Of a stretch of 64,000 nt of DNA, positions 1-8,356 are shown in pieces. Each line of letters starts with the position of its first letter. The first letter of the stretch is position 1. The notes under the pieces are model-generated. The model ran no database searches. It had not been told where the DNA came from and worked only from the letters and a program-made list of their open reading frames with translations. The stretch is taken from positions 1 to 64,000 of the forward strand of contig NZ_BMTV01000017.1 in assembly GCF_014649855.1 (NCBI RefSeq), read 5' to 3'. Made by a program: the position numbers and the translations under genes. The stretch comes from Streptomyces roseolus (lineage in GTDB: Bacteria; Actinomycetota; Actinomycetes; Streptomycetales; Streptomycetaceae).

Positions 1-284
1 AAGCGGTCCTGGCCGGGGGTGCCGAACAGGTACAGGATCAGGTCCTGGTCCAGCGTGATGCGGCCGAAGTCCATGGCCACCGTGGTGGTGGTCTTCCCGC
101 CGGTGTGCGTGAGGTCGTCGATCCCGGCGGAGGCCGCGGTCATCACGGCCTCGGTGCGCAGCGGGTTGATCTCCGAGACGGCACCCACGAACGTGGTCTT
201 GCCCACGCCGAAGCCACCGGCCACCACGATCTTCGCGCTGGTGGTCGATCTGGCCGCGCCGCCGTTAGAGCTTGCGAAGTCCAC
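1..284 (-). CDS. cvnD1: conservon GTP-binding protein CvnD, 3' end outside the window
   Basis: This is a small Ras/Rab-like GTPase of the conservon type, expected to act with the upstream CvnABC proteins in a membrane-associated signalling complex. The N-terminal 94 codons are present. They start at GTG 284, overlap the end of the DUF742 gene by 20 bp (translational coupling), and carry a Walker A/G1 loop (GGFGVGKTT) followed by a DxxG-like element in LYLFGTPGQDR. The rest of the gene lies beyond position 1. The family assignment is firm; the paralog number (1) is inferred from synteny with gltX and leuCD. Confidence 0.9.
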   Translation of the reverse strand, partial: MDFASSNGGAARSTTSAKIVVAGGFGVGKTTFVGAVSEINPLRTEAVMTAASAGIDDLTHTGGKTTTTVAMDFGRITLDQDLILYLFGTPGQDR

Positions 285-675
285 TGAGCACCCTTTCGAG
301 CAGTGTCACGTCCGGCGTGCCGCCGGCTTCTCCGTTGCCCGGCTGGTGGATGGCCACCATGCCCGCCTCGGCCAGGTCGGCCACGAGGATCCGGGCGACA
401 CCGAGCGGCATCGACAGCAGGGCGGACACCTCGGCCACCGACTTGACCTCACGGCACAGGTGGCAGATGCGCTGGTGCTCGGGCAGGAGCGTGGCGAGGT
501 GCGCCGGGTCGGCCGTGGTGCTGACCAGCGCCTCGATGGCGAGCTGGTAGCGCGGCCGGGTCCGGCCGCCGGTCATCGCGTACGGACGGACCAGCGGCTG
601 GTCGCCCTCATGACCGTACGGGTCGTCCAGCGACGAGCCACCGTACGGATCGTGAGAGGCGGGGGGCGGGGTCAT
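265..675 (-). CDS. cvnC1: conservon DUF742 protein CvnC
   Basis: This 136-residue DUF742 protein is the third conservon component. The N terminus is short and rich in proline, aspartate and glycine (PPPASHDPYGG). The rest looks like a winged-helix-type fold with the DUF742 hallmarks RPYAMTGGRT near residue 32 and HQRICHLC in the middle. It has an ATG start preceded by GGAGG at a good distance. It lies between the roadblock gene, 160 bp upstream, and the GTPase gene that it overlaps. The family is thought to bridge kinase and GTPase; that role is family knowledge and is not visible here. Confidence 0.92.
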   Translation of the reverse strand: MTPPPASHDPYGGSSLDDPYGHEGDQPLVRPYAMTGGRTRPRYQLAIEALVSTTADPAHLATLLPEHQRICHLCREVKSVAEVSALLSMPLGVARILVADLAEAGMVAIHQPGNGEAGGTPDVTLLERVLSGLRKL

Positions 676-835
676 GAATCCTCCGGGCGTGACAGCAAGC
701 CTTCTGCCGTCTGATGGGGCCGGTGGGGGGCCGGATGGGGCGGCCGGACGATGAACGGTGCCGGGGGCGGTACGTGTGGGGGGCGTACCGCCCCGTCGAG
801 GGTGGGGGCGGGTGCCGCGGCGCGGGTGGGGACCG

Positions 836-1258
836 CTAGTGCAGCAGGCTGCCCTGGAGCTCCGCGCGGAGATCCGGGGTGAGGACGCTGCCGGCCCGGT
901 CGACCAGCAGCGCCATCTCGTAGCCCACGAGGCCGATGTCGCACTCCGGGTGCGCGAGCACGGCCAGCGAGGAGCCGTCCGAGACCGACATGAGGAAGAG
1001 GAAGCCGCGCTCCATCTCCACCACGGTCTGTGCCACGGGACCGCCCTCGAAGATCCGGGAGGCGCCCGCGGTCAGCGAGGTGAGCCCGGACGCGACCGCC
1101 GCCAGCTGGTCGGCTCGGTCGCGGGGGAATCCTTCGGACATGGCCAGCAGAAGGCCGTCGGCGGAGACCACCACTGTGTGGGACACCCCGGGGGTGTTGT
1201 CCACGAAGTTGGTGATCAACCAGTTCAGGTTCTGCGCCGCCTGGCTCATCGCGCTCAA
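836..1258 (-). CDS. cvnB1: conservon roadblock/LC7 protein CvnB
   Basis: This 140-residue roadblock/LC7-domain protein covers almost its whole length with one domain (core AQNLNWLITNFVDNTPGV and a C-terminal strand ending LRAELQG). Roadblock proteins of this class dimerise and act as regulators or exchange-factor-like partners of small GTPases such as CvnD. AGGAG sits six bases before a TTG at 1258, which favours TTG over the ATG three codons later (1249). The upstream gene cvnA stops immediately before this TTG, so the two are translationally coupled. Confidence 0.92.
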   Translation of the reverse strand: MSAMSQAAQNLNWLITNFVDNTPGVSHTVVVSADGLLLAMSEGFPRDRADQLAAVASGLTSLTAGASRIFEGGPVAQTVVEMERGFLFLMSVSDGSSLAVLAHPECDIGLVGYEMALLVDRAGSVLTPDLRAELQGSLLH

Positions 1259-4200
1259 CTATCGCTCCTGCTGGTGGTTCGGACCGAGGTGGAAGCTACC
1301 CGTGGTCGAGTTGCCCGCCTGACGGCCCTGCTGGATACCGCGGCGCAGGTTGGTGAGCCGGCCGCGGACGTCGTCGGGTGCACGCGAGACCTGGGGGCCG
1401 GCCGTGTGGGCCTGCTCCTGGGCGGTCCCGGGTACGAGGTTGGCCTTCGGCACACGGCGCGGAAGACCGGAGGTGGTGACCCCGCCGGCGGAGGGCTTGC
1501 GCGCCCGCTCGGCCTGGCGCACCAGATCGTCGTTGGGCGAGGGCCGCCAGGTGGCCGGCCGTCCGCCGTCGGGAGCCTGGCCGGGGGCCGGGCGCTGTGC
1601 CGCCGGAGCGGGCTGCGGGACGACCGGGGTCTGCATGGTCCGGTCGAGCTCGGGAGCCTGCTGCTGCGGGTGCTGCGGCTGGGCCTGCGGGGCGGCCTGG
1701 GCCTGCTGCTGCCCCTGCTCCTGCTGGAACCAGTTGGTCTCCAGCGTGTCGTACAGCGGGGTCCGCCCGTCGCCCGCGGCCGGCGCCGGCGGCAGGGCCT
1801 CCGGACGACGCGGCCGGCCGAGCTGGGGCTGACCGGGCTGCGGCTGACGCTGCTCGGGCTGCTGCGGGACGGCCTGCTGCGGACCGGTGTGCTGCGGACC
1901 GGCCTGCGCGAAGCCCTGCTGCGGGTGGCCCGCCTGCGGGAGGCCGGGCTGCCGGGCGCCGAAGTCGTCGCCGGTGCGCTGCTGCGGGGCCTGCCGGTTC
2001 TGCGGGGCCTGGGGGGCCTGCGGCACGTAGGGCTGGCTGCCGTACGGCGGCTGGGCCTGGTACTGCGGGGGCTGGGGAGCCTGCGGGGCCTGCGGCGCCT
2101 CGAAGTCCGGACGGGCGAACGCCGAGGTGGACGCCGGGTCCTGGTACTGCGGGGCCTGCGGAGCCGTGGGCGCCTGCGGGGCGTTGAAGTCCGGCCGCGC
2201 GAACTGGCCCGTCGAGCCCGGGCCCTGCGGGGCGCCGGGCGCGGCGAACGAGCCCGTGGTCTCCCTGTCGTCGTGGCCGCGCGGGGCGTCCAGCGGCGTC
2301 ATGTCCTGCTGCGGGCGGCGCGCCGGCTGCTGGGCCGGGTCGGCACCCCAGCTCGCGGCCTGCGGGCGCTGCGGCTGCGGGTTGCCGCCGGGCAGCTCGG
2401 CGCGCGGGAAGCCGTTCGGAGCACCCGGCGGGTCCTGCTGCTGGGGCTCCTGAGGGGCTTGCGGAGCCTGCGGGGTTCGCGGGCTGCCGCCCCACACGTC
2501 CGTGCGGGACGGGATGGCGCTGGCCGCGCCGCCGATGAGACCCGCGCCCGGGCCGGGCTGCGCCGTCTGGGGGAGCTGCGGCAGCTGACCGGTCTGCTCC
2601 AGCTGCGCGTGGGCGGGCTGGGGCTGCTGCGGGGCCTGCGGGGCGCCGTCCCGGGCGGGCAGCGCGGTGCGCGGTCCGCCGGCGGGGCCGACCTGGGGAC
2701 GCGCGGCACCCGGGCCCGCGCCGAGCCGGCCGGCCGGGGCCGAGGTGCCGCCGAGACCCGGACGTCCGGCGCCGGGGCCGCCGGTGGCGGGACCGCCGAG
2801 CGCGCCGGGACCGCCGGCCGCGCCCGGGCCGCCGGGGAGACGGCCGCCGGGGGCGTTGCCGCCCTGCGGGGCCGCGCCCTGGGCGCCGGGGCCCGACTTG
2901 GGGGCCGGCTTGCGGCCGCCCTGGGCGACGTCGACCGGGAGCATGACGAGCGCGGTGGTGCCGCCCGAGTCGGACGGGCGCAGCTGGATGCGGATGCCGT
3001 GTCGCAGGGACAGGCGGCCGACCACGAAGAGGCCCATGCGGCGGGAGACGGAGACGTCCACGGTGGGCGGCGAGGCGAGCCGCTCGTTGATCGCGGCGAG
3101 GTCCTCGGGGGAGAGGCCGATGCCGGTGTCGTGGATCTCGACGAGCACGCGGCCGTCGGGCAGGGCGTGACCGGTGACCCGGACCTTGGTCTGCGGGGAG
3201 GAGAACGAGGTGGCGTTCTCCAGCAGCTCGGCGAGGAGGTGCACGAGGTCGTTGACGACCCGGCCGGCGACGTCGGTCGCCGGGACCGCGGCCAGTTCGA
3301 TGCGCTCGTACTGCTCCACCTCGGAGGCGGCGGCGCGCAGGACGTCGACCAGCGGGACCGGGCGGGTCCAGCGGCGGCCCGGCTCCTCGCCGGCGAGGAC
3401 GAGGAGGTTCTCGCCGTTCCGGCGCATACGGGTCGCGAGGTGGTCGAGCTTGAACAGCGAGGAGAGCTGGTCCGGGTCGGCCTCGCGGGACTCCAGCTCG
3501 GAGATGAGCGAGAGCTGGCGCTGGATGAGGCCCTGCGAACGGCGCGAGAGGTTGGTGAACATCGCGTTGACGTTGCCCCGGAGGAGGGCCTGCTCGGCGG
3601 CGAGGCGGACGGCCTCGCGGTGCACGTCGTCGAAGGCCGCGGCCACCTGGCCGATCTCGTCCCGGGAGTGCACGCCGACGGACTCGACGGAGGTGTCGAC
3701 ATCCTGCGGGTCGGACTCGGAGAGCTGCTTGACCAGCTCGGGCAGGCGTTCCTGGGCGACCTTGGTGGCGGTGTCCTGGAGCCGGCGCAGCGAGCGGATC
3801 ATGGACCGGGCCACGACGAAGGCGCCGATGAGCGAGACGCCGAGGACGAGCAGGATCAGCGCACCGTTGATGATGGCCTCGCGCTGCGACTCCTGGCGCA
3901 GCTCACGGGCCATCGCGTCCATGTCGCCGAGGAGCTGCTCCTCGATGCGGCCCATGGCCGCGATCTTCGTCTCGTACTCGTCGGTGAAGTTGAGGTAGCC
4001 GCGGCGCACGCCGCCCGGCATCGCGCCGTCGGAGGCCAGCACGCGCTCGGCGTACTTCTCGGCGTCCAGGATCGTGGGGTTGCCGGAGTGCAGCGAGTCG
4101 GTGAGGTCGGTGGCGTCGCCGCCGGTCCCCTCGTAGATCGCCGTGAACGTCTTGAAGGCGTTGTTCTCACTCTTGAGCGCGGCCTCGCCGTAGAGGCGGT

Positions 4201-5137
4201 CACCGGGCTGGATCCGGCCGGCGGTCTTGTCGCTGGCCGGCAGGGCGCCCGCGATGATCGCCTGCTGGATGGAGGCGTACTCCTTGGCGGACGAGAACGC
4301 GGCGAGCGCGCGGGTCCGCTTGATCATCTCGGGGTTGCTGGTCGCCTGCGCCATGTCCTGCGAGAGGCTGAGCAGCGAGCGGATGAGGCGGCTGTACGCC
4401 TCGACCGTCACCGAGTTCTGGACGCCCTTCTGGTAGGCGTTCGTCCGGATGTTGTGGAGGTCGATGACCTGCGCGGCGATGGTGCCGACGTTGGAGCGGA
4501 TGCTCTGCAGCGCCTCGTCGTCCTCGCTGTTCGGGATGGCCCGGGTGGCGTCGAGGAAGGCGTCGTAGGCGCGGTCCGTACGGCGTCGCGGGTTGGCGAC
4601 CTGGTAGTCGCTGACCGGACGGCCGTTGGCGAGCGGGCCCGCGGAGAGGTCGCGCTCGGCCTGGAGGGCCTGCGCGAGGTCGGTCGCCTCACGGGTGAGC
4701 TTGGTGAGCAGCTGCATGTGGTCGAGCTGCTGCATGTCCTGGAGCGACTCGCTGATGCGGATGCCGCCGAGGCTGGTGGCCGCGACCACGGGGAGGGTCA
4801 GCAGGGCCACGAGGCGGGTGGAGATGCGCCAGTTCCGCAGGGCTATTCGGGGGCCGGCCGCGTTCTCGGGCGTCGCGGGCGCGGCGCCCTTGTCGCCGCG
4901 CGCGGCGGCGGTCGCGCCGGCCTGCTCGCCGGACTCGGCGTCCGGCCGTGTCCCCTTGCCCTTGCCCTTGCTCTGGGCCTTGCCCTGGCCGCCCGCTCCG
5001 GGCGCCTGCTGGGCGGGGCGCGGGGCCGCGGGACCGCGGTCGGTCCCGGCACGCGGTTCCTGCTCCGACGGAGCCTCCGCGCGGCCCTTGCGGGCCGGGG
5101 CAGAGCCCGTGCCATCCCTCTTGAAACGTCCCTGCAC
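1259..5137 (-). CDS. cvnA1: conservon sensor histidine kinase CvnA with nitrate/nitrite-type sensor domain and long P/Q-rich tail
   Basis: This membrane kinase-like protein heads the conservon. GTG 5137 (VQGRFKRDG) is chosen as the start because this N terminus is typical of the family; the open frame extends further upstream with no better start. Domain order: a charged and glycine/alanine-rich cytoplasmic N terminus (1-100), TM1 at about 106-128, an extracytoplasmic nitrate/nitrite-sensing-like helical region to about 420, TM2 at about 420-445, HAMP, a helical dimerisation segment (FTNLSRRSQGLIQRQ), and a HATPase domain with an N-box (LLENAT, about residue 632) and G1 (DTGIGL). The last 500 or so residues are a low-complexity tail full of APQ repeats. 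No response regulator is adjacent, as usual for conservons. Confidence 0.92.
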   Translation of the reverse strand: MQGRFKRDGTGSAPARKGRAEAPSEQEPRAGTDRGPAAPRPAQQAPGAGGQGKAQSKGKGKGTRPDAESGEQAGATAAARGDKGAAPATPENAAGPRIALRNWRISTRLVALLTLPVVAATSLGGIRISESLQDMQQLDHMQLLTKLTREATDLAQALQAERDLSAGPLANGRPVSDYQVANPRRRTDRAYDAFLDATRAIPNSEDDEALQSIRSNVGTIAAQVIDLHNIRTNAYQKGVQNSVTVEAYSRLIRSLLSLSQDMAQATSNPEMIKRTRALAAFSSAKEYASIQQAIIAGALPASDKTAGRIQPGDRLYGEAALKSENNAFKTFTAIYEGTGGDATDLTDSLHSGNPTILDAEKYAERVLASDGAMPGGVRRGYLNFTDEYETKIAAMGRIEEQLLGDMDAMARELRQESQREAIINGALILLVLGVSLIGAFVVARSMIRSLRRLQDTATKVAQERLPELVKQLSESDPQDVDTSVESVGVHSRDEIGQVAAAFDDVHREAVRLAAEQALLRGNVNAMFTNLSRRSQGLIQRQLSLISELESREADPDQLSSLFKLDHLATRMRRNGENLLVLAGEEPGRRWTRPVPLVDVLRAAASEVEQYERIELAAVPATDVAGRVVNDLVHLLAELLENATSFSSPQTKVRVTGHALPDGRVLVEIHDTGIGLSPEDLAAINERLASPPTVDVSVSRRMGLFVVGRLSLRHGIRIQLRPSDSGGTTALVMLPVDVAQGGRKPAPKSGPGAQGAAPQGGNAPGGRLPGGPGAAGGPGALGGPATGGPGAGRPGLGGTSAPAGRLGAGPGAARPQVGPAGGPRTALPARDGAPQAPQQPQPAHAQLEQTGQLPQLPQTAQPGPGAGLIGGAASAIPSRTDVWGGSPRTPQAPQAPQEPQQQDPPGAPNGFPRAELPGGNPQPQRPQAASWGADPAQQPARRPQQDMTPLDAPRGHDDRETTGSFAAPGAPQGPGSTGQFARPDFNAPQAPTAPQAPQYQDPASTSAFARPDFEAPQAPQAPQPPQYQAQPPYGSQPYVPQAPQAPQNRQAPQQRTGDDFGARQPGLPQAGHPQQGFAQAGPQHTGPQQAVPQQPEQRQPQPGQPQLGRPRRPEALPPAPAAGDGRTPLYDTLETNWFQQEQGQQQAQAAPQAQPQHPQQQAPELDRTMQTPVVPQPAPAAQRPAPGQAPDGGRPATWRPSPNDDLVRQAERARKPSAGGVTTSGLPRRVPKANLVPGTAQEQAHTAGPQVSRAPDDVRGRLTNLRRGIQQGRQAGNSTTGSFHLGPNHQQER

Positions 5138-5707
5138 TAGCGTCGCAACCTCTGGACCAGGCGTCCTTCCGGGTGGAACCGGAGTGGACGGTGTCGGCGT
5201 CGTCGGGACGCGTCGGTGCGCCCCAGGTGGTCGTCGGTGACCGGCGCAGATCCCCCTTCTCCGCCACTCGGCCGGCGCTGCGTTGCGCCCCCTGCGTGCC
5301 GGCTTCGAACCCGCGGCGGTGCGTGGAATTCCAGCACAGTGCCGGAACTCCAACAAGGGCTGCGGTCTGTACCGCAGGGGGGATGACCAACCGTACGCGA
5401 CGAGTCACGGGGCGTAGAAGATGATCGCGGAGGATTCGGACTTATCGGCGCCAAAGGTCCGGCATCCCCGTGTGTCCCAGTCGCGATGATCAGGAGCGGA
5501 ATAGCTGGTTCAGTGGCGGAATGTCCCTTTCCGTAACCTGACATGCGCGTCCGTAATGCCCGGAAAATTCACCCGTTGGTGAGCAAACTCACACCGGAAT
5601 CGATGTCTTGGCCATGTATTCGAAGGGAACGCCTTGATTTAGCCTGACGCTCTACATCATTCTCGCGCCCGCACGGGCGCCCGTCCCGGACAAGGTCTGC
5701 CAGCGCG
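5138..5707. other. 570-bp intergenic region upstream of the conservon
   Basis: No convincing gene is seen here. The stretch from about 5400 to 5650 is clearly richer in A+T than the surrounding genes, as expected for promoters of the divergent conservon and the small downstream ORF. It contains two overlapping dyads at 5569-5592, listed separately. No Shine-Dalgarno-led reading frame with Streptomyces codon bias is present. Confidence 0.6.
5569..5592. promoter_or_regulatory. two overlapping GTGA/TCAC dyads, candidate operator
   Basis: TCACC (5569) and GGTGA (5578) form a dyad with a 4-base spacer. The same GTGAG (5579) pairs with CTCAC (5588) across another 4-base spacer, so one central half-site is shared by two palindromes. 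The pattern resembles the early AGTGA...TCACC description of BldD sites, and conservon genes are known to include BldD targets. The binding protein is inference. Confidence 0.4.
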
Positions 5708-5905
5708 ATGACTGCACCCACGCCCGCCACCACGGCCAACCCGCGCCGTTCCACCCTCGCCCACCTCGCGGACGCCGCCGCCCTCGGCCGCGGCGCCACC
5801 CCCGAGTACGCCGCGGAGCTCCCCGGCGCGACGGCCAACCCGCGCCGCACCGTCCTGATGCGGGCCCCCGAGCCGCACGTGCCGGCCTACCTCGCCGAGG
5901 CCTGA
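5708..5905 (+). CDS. small hypothetical protein with duplicated ANPRR motif
   Basis: I do not recognise this 65-residue protein. Third-position G/C bias is strong, which supports coding. The sequence carries two copies of a short motif, TANPRRSTL near residue 9 and TANPRRTVL near residue 42, separated by an alanine-rich linker. It has no signal peptide, no membrane segment and no cysteine. The start ATG lacks an obvious Shine-Dalgarno sequence. It lies alone between the conservon and the FAA hydrolase gene, so context gives no function. A transcription-regulator fragment or a peptide precursor are both possible but unsupported. Confidence 0.55.
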   Translation: MTAPTPATTANPRRSTLAHLADAAALGRGATPEYAAELPGATANPRRTVLMRAPEPHVPAYLAEA

Positions 5906-5965
5906 CCGGGCGCCCCACCCGCCCGCCACCGGCGAAAACCGCCGGGAGGCCGCCCCGCGCCGCGT

Positions 5966-5988
5966 TAGCCTGGAGCGTCAGACTCCAG
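5966..5988 (+). promoter_or_regulatory. candidate -10 (TAGCCT) and short hairpin before the FAA hydrolase gene
   Basis: TAGCCT at 5966-5971 fits the TANNNT -10 pattern and would give a transcript starting near 5978 with a leader of about 40 bases. CTGGAG and CTCCAG (5970-5988) form a 6-bp hairpin across the -10/start region. No good -35 is seen. Confidence 0.35.
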
Positions 5989-6017
5989 CCAGTACCAAGT
6001 GAGGGGCGACAGCACTC

Positions 6018-6803
6018 GTGCGCATCGCCAGATTCTCCATCGACGGCAATGTCGCCTTCGGCGCGGTCGAGGGCGAGGGGACCGTCGAGTCCGGCGGCCT
6101 CGTCCTGGACATCATCAAGGGCATCCCGTACACCGACTTCGAGCTCAGCGGCACCAAGGTCCCGCTGAGCAAGGTACGGCTCCTGCCGCCGGTGCTCCCC
6201 AACAAGGTCGTTGCCATCGGCCGCAACTACGCGGAGCACGCCAAGGAGCTCGGCAACGAGGTCCCCGAGGTCCCGGTCGCCTTCTTCAAGCCGACCACCT
6301 CGGTCATCGGCCCCGGCGACGCCATCGAGTTCCCCTCCTTCTCCAGCGAGCTGCACCACGAGGCCGAACTGGCCGTGGTGATCGGCCGCATGTGCCGCGA
6401 GGTGCCCCGGGAGCGCGTCAAGGACGTGATCTTCGGCTACACCTGCGCCAACGACGTGACCGCCCGCGACGTCCAGAAGCGCGAGGCCCAGTGGGCCCGC
6501 GCCAAGGGCTTCGACACGAGCTGCCCGCTGGGCCCCTGGGTGGAGACCGACCTCGACCCGAGCGACCTCGCCGTCCAGGCCACGGTCAACGGCGAACAAC
6601 GCCAGCTCGGTCGGACGAGCGACATGATCCGCTCCATCGAGGACCTGGTCGTCCACATCACCGAGGCCATGACGCTGCTCCCCGGCGACGTCATCCTCAC
6701 CGGCACCCCCGCCGGGGTCGGCCCCCTCACCGTCGGCGACGAGGTCGCCGTCACCATCGAAGGCATCGGCACTCTCACCAACAGGGTGATCAAGCGTGGC
6801 TAA
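6018..6803 (+). CDS. fumarylacetoacetate hydrolase (FAA) family protein
   Basis: This 261-residue single-domain FAA-family enzyme belongs to the group including HHDD isomerases, acylpyruvases and oxaloacetate decarboxylases. The conserved metal-site region is visible in LHHEAELAVVIG near residue 115, with YTCANDVTARD and LLPGDVILTGTPAGVGP further on. The N-terminal 50 residues are the lid-like segment common in bacterial members. The exact substrate cannot be read from sequence. The GTG start follows a GAGGGGC ribosome site. The 3' end overlaps gltX by 8 bp, so the two are co-transcribed. Confidence 0.9.
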   Translation: MRIARFSIDGNVAFGAVEGEGTVESGGLVLDIIKGIPYTDFELSGTKVPLSKVRLLPPVLPNKVVAIGRNYAEHAKELGNEVPEVPVAFFKPTTSVIGPGDAIEFPSFSSELHHEAELAVVIGRMCREVPRERVKDVIFGYTCANDVTARDVQKREAQWARAKGFDTSCPLGPWVETDLDPSDLAVQATVNGEQRQLGRTSDMIRSIEDLVVHITEAMTLLPGDVILTGTPAGVGPLTVGDEVAVTIEGIGTLTNRVIKRG

Positions 6804-8277
6804 CGCGATCCGCGTCCGTTTCTGTCCGTCCCCGACCGGCAACCCCCACGTGGGCCTGGTCCGCACCGCCCTCTTCAACTGGGCCTTCGCCCGGCACCAC
6901 CAGGGCAGCGGTGCTCAGTTCGTGTTCCGCATCGAGGACACCGACGCGGCCCGCGACTCCGAGGAGTCGTACGAGCAGCTCCTCGACTCGCTGAAGTGGC
7001 TCGGCCTCGACTGGGACGAGGGCCCCGAGGTCGGCGGCCCGCACGCCCCGTACCGCCAGTCGCAGCGGATGGACATCTACAAGGACGTCGCCGACAAGCT
7101 GCTCGCCGGCGGATACGCGTACCGCTGCTACTGCACCACCACCGAGCTCGACGACCGCCGCGAGGCCGCCCGCGCCGCCGGAAAGCCGTCCGGCTACGAC
7201 GGCCACTGCCGCGAGCTGTCCGCCGAGCAGGTCGCCGTCTACGAGGCCGAGGGCCGCGAGCCGATCGTCCGCTTCCGGATGCCCGACGAGCCGATCACCT
7301 TCACCGACCTGGTCCGCGGCGAGCTCACCTTCACCCCGGAGAACGTGCCGGACTACGGCATCCTCCGGGCCAACGGCGCCCCGCTCTACACCCTGGTCAA
7401 CCCGGTCGACGACGCCCTGATGGAGATCACCCACGTCCTGCGCGGCGAGGACCTGCTCTCCTCCACCCCCCGCCAGATCGCCCTCTACAAGGCGCTGATC
7501 GAGCTGGGCGTCGCCCAGGAGGTCCCCGCCTTCGGCCACCTGCCGTACGTCATGGGCGAGGGCAACAAGAAGCTCTCCAAGCGCGACCCGCAGGCCTCCC
7601 TCAACCTCTACCGGGAGCGCGGCTTCCTCCCCGAGGGCCTGCTGAACTACCTGTCCCTCCTCGGCTGGTCCTTCTCCGCCGACCAGGACATCTTCACCAT
7701 CCCCGAGATGGTCGCGAAGTTCGACATCGCGGACGTCAACGCCAACCCGGCCCGCTTCGACCTCAAGAAGGCCGAGTCCATCAACGCGGACCACATCCGC
7801 ATGCTGGACGTGAAGGCCTTCGCCGAGGCCTGCGAGCCCTGGCTCCAGGCCCCGCACGCCCCCTGGGCGCCCGAGGACTTCGACCGCACGGCCTGGGAGC
7901 GGATCGCCCCGCACGCCCAGACCCGCCTGACCGTCCTCTCCGAGATCACGGCCAACGTCGACTTCCTCTTCCTGGCCGAGCCGGTCTTCGACCAGCCCTC
8001 CTGGGACAAGGCGATGAAGGGCGAGCCCGCGGCCCTCCTCACCACCGCCCGCGAGAAGCTGGCGGACGCCGACTGGAACGACCCCGAGTCGCTCAAGGCC
8101 GCCGTCCTCGCCGCCGGCGAGGCCCACGGCCTCAAGCTCGGCAAGGCCCAGGCCCCGGTCCGCGTCGCCGTCACCGGCCGCACCGTCGGCCTCCCCCTCT
8201 TCGAGTCCCTGGAGATCCTGGGCGAGGAGAAGACCCTGGCCCGCATCGACGCGGCCCTGGCGAAGCTCGCCGCCTAG
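6796..8277 (+). CDS. gltX: glutamate--tRNA ligase
   Basis: This 493-residue class I aminoacyl-tRNA synthetase loads glutamate onto tRNA-Glu. In actinobacteria, which usually lack GlnRS, it also misloads tRNA-Gln for later amidation by GatCAB. The HIGH-type motif is HVGL at residues 18-21 after FCPSPTGNP, and the KMSKS-type motif is KLSKR near residue 260. The C-terminal anticodon-binding helices are complete and end in DAALAKLAA. It starts at GTG inside the end of the FAA gene. A tRNA-Gln/tRNA-Glu cluster lies 0.9 kb downstream, which fits a non-discriminating enzyme. Confidence 0.98.
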   Translation: MANAIRVRFCPSPTGNPHVGLVRTALFNWAFARHHQGSGAQFVFRIEDTDAARDSEESYEQLLDSLKWLGLDWDEGPEVGGPHAPYRQSQRMDIYKDVADKLLAGGYAYRCYCTTTELDDRREAARAAGKPSGYDGHCRELSAEQVAVYEAEGREPIVRFRMPDEPITFTDLVRGELTFTPENVPDYGILRANGAPLYTLVNPVDDALMEITHVLRGEDLLSSTPRQIALYKALIELGVAQEVPAFGHLPYVMGEGNKKLSKRDPQASLNLYRERGFLPEGLLNYLSLLGWSFSADQDIFTIPEMVAKFDIADVNANPARFDLKKAESINADHIRMLDVKAFAEACEPWLQAPHAPWAPEDFDRTAWERIAPHAQTRLTVLSEITANVDFLFLAEPVFDQPSWDKAMKGEPAALLTTAREKLADADWNDPESLKAAVLAAGEAHGLKLGKAQAPVRVAVTGRTVGLPLFESLEILGEEKTLARIDAALAKLAA

Positions 8278-8297
8278 GCGGGAGACCCGCACCCGAC

Positions 8298-8340
8298 GAC
8301 GGGGGCGGCGCCCGGAGCACTTCCGGGCGCCGCCCCCGTC
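8298..8340 (+). terminator. 19-bp perfect hairpin after gltX
   Basis: A perfect 19-bp GC-rich stem (8298-8316 with 8322-8340) with loop GCACT lies 20 bases after the gltX stop. It has no U-tract, like most Streptomyces terminators. Confidence 0.85.
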
Positions 8341-8356
8341 GGCGTACCGTCGGGGC

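Noticed and set aside
758..5140. A 1460-codon plus-strand reading frame opposite the conservon kinase
   Set aside because: It is a mirror of cvnA created by extreme GC content. It has no recognisable domain, and its residue composition (Arg/Gly/Leu-rich) is typical of antisense frames.
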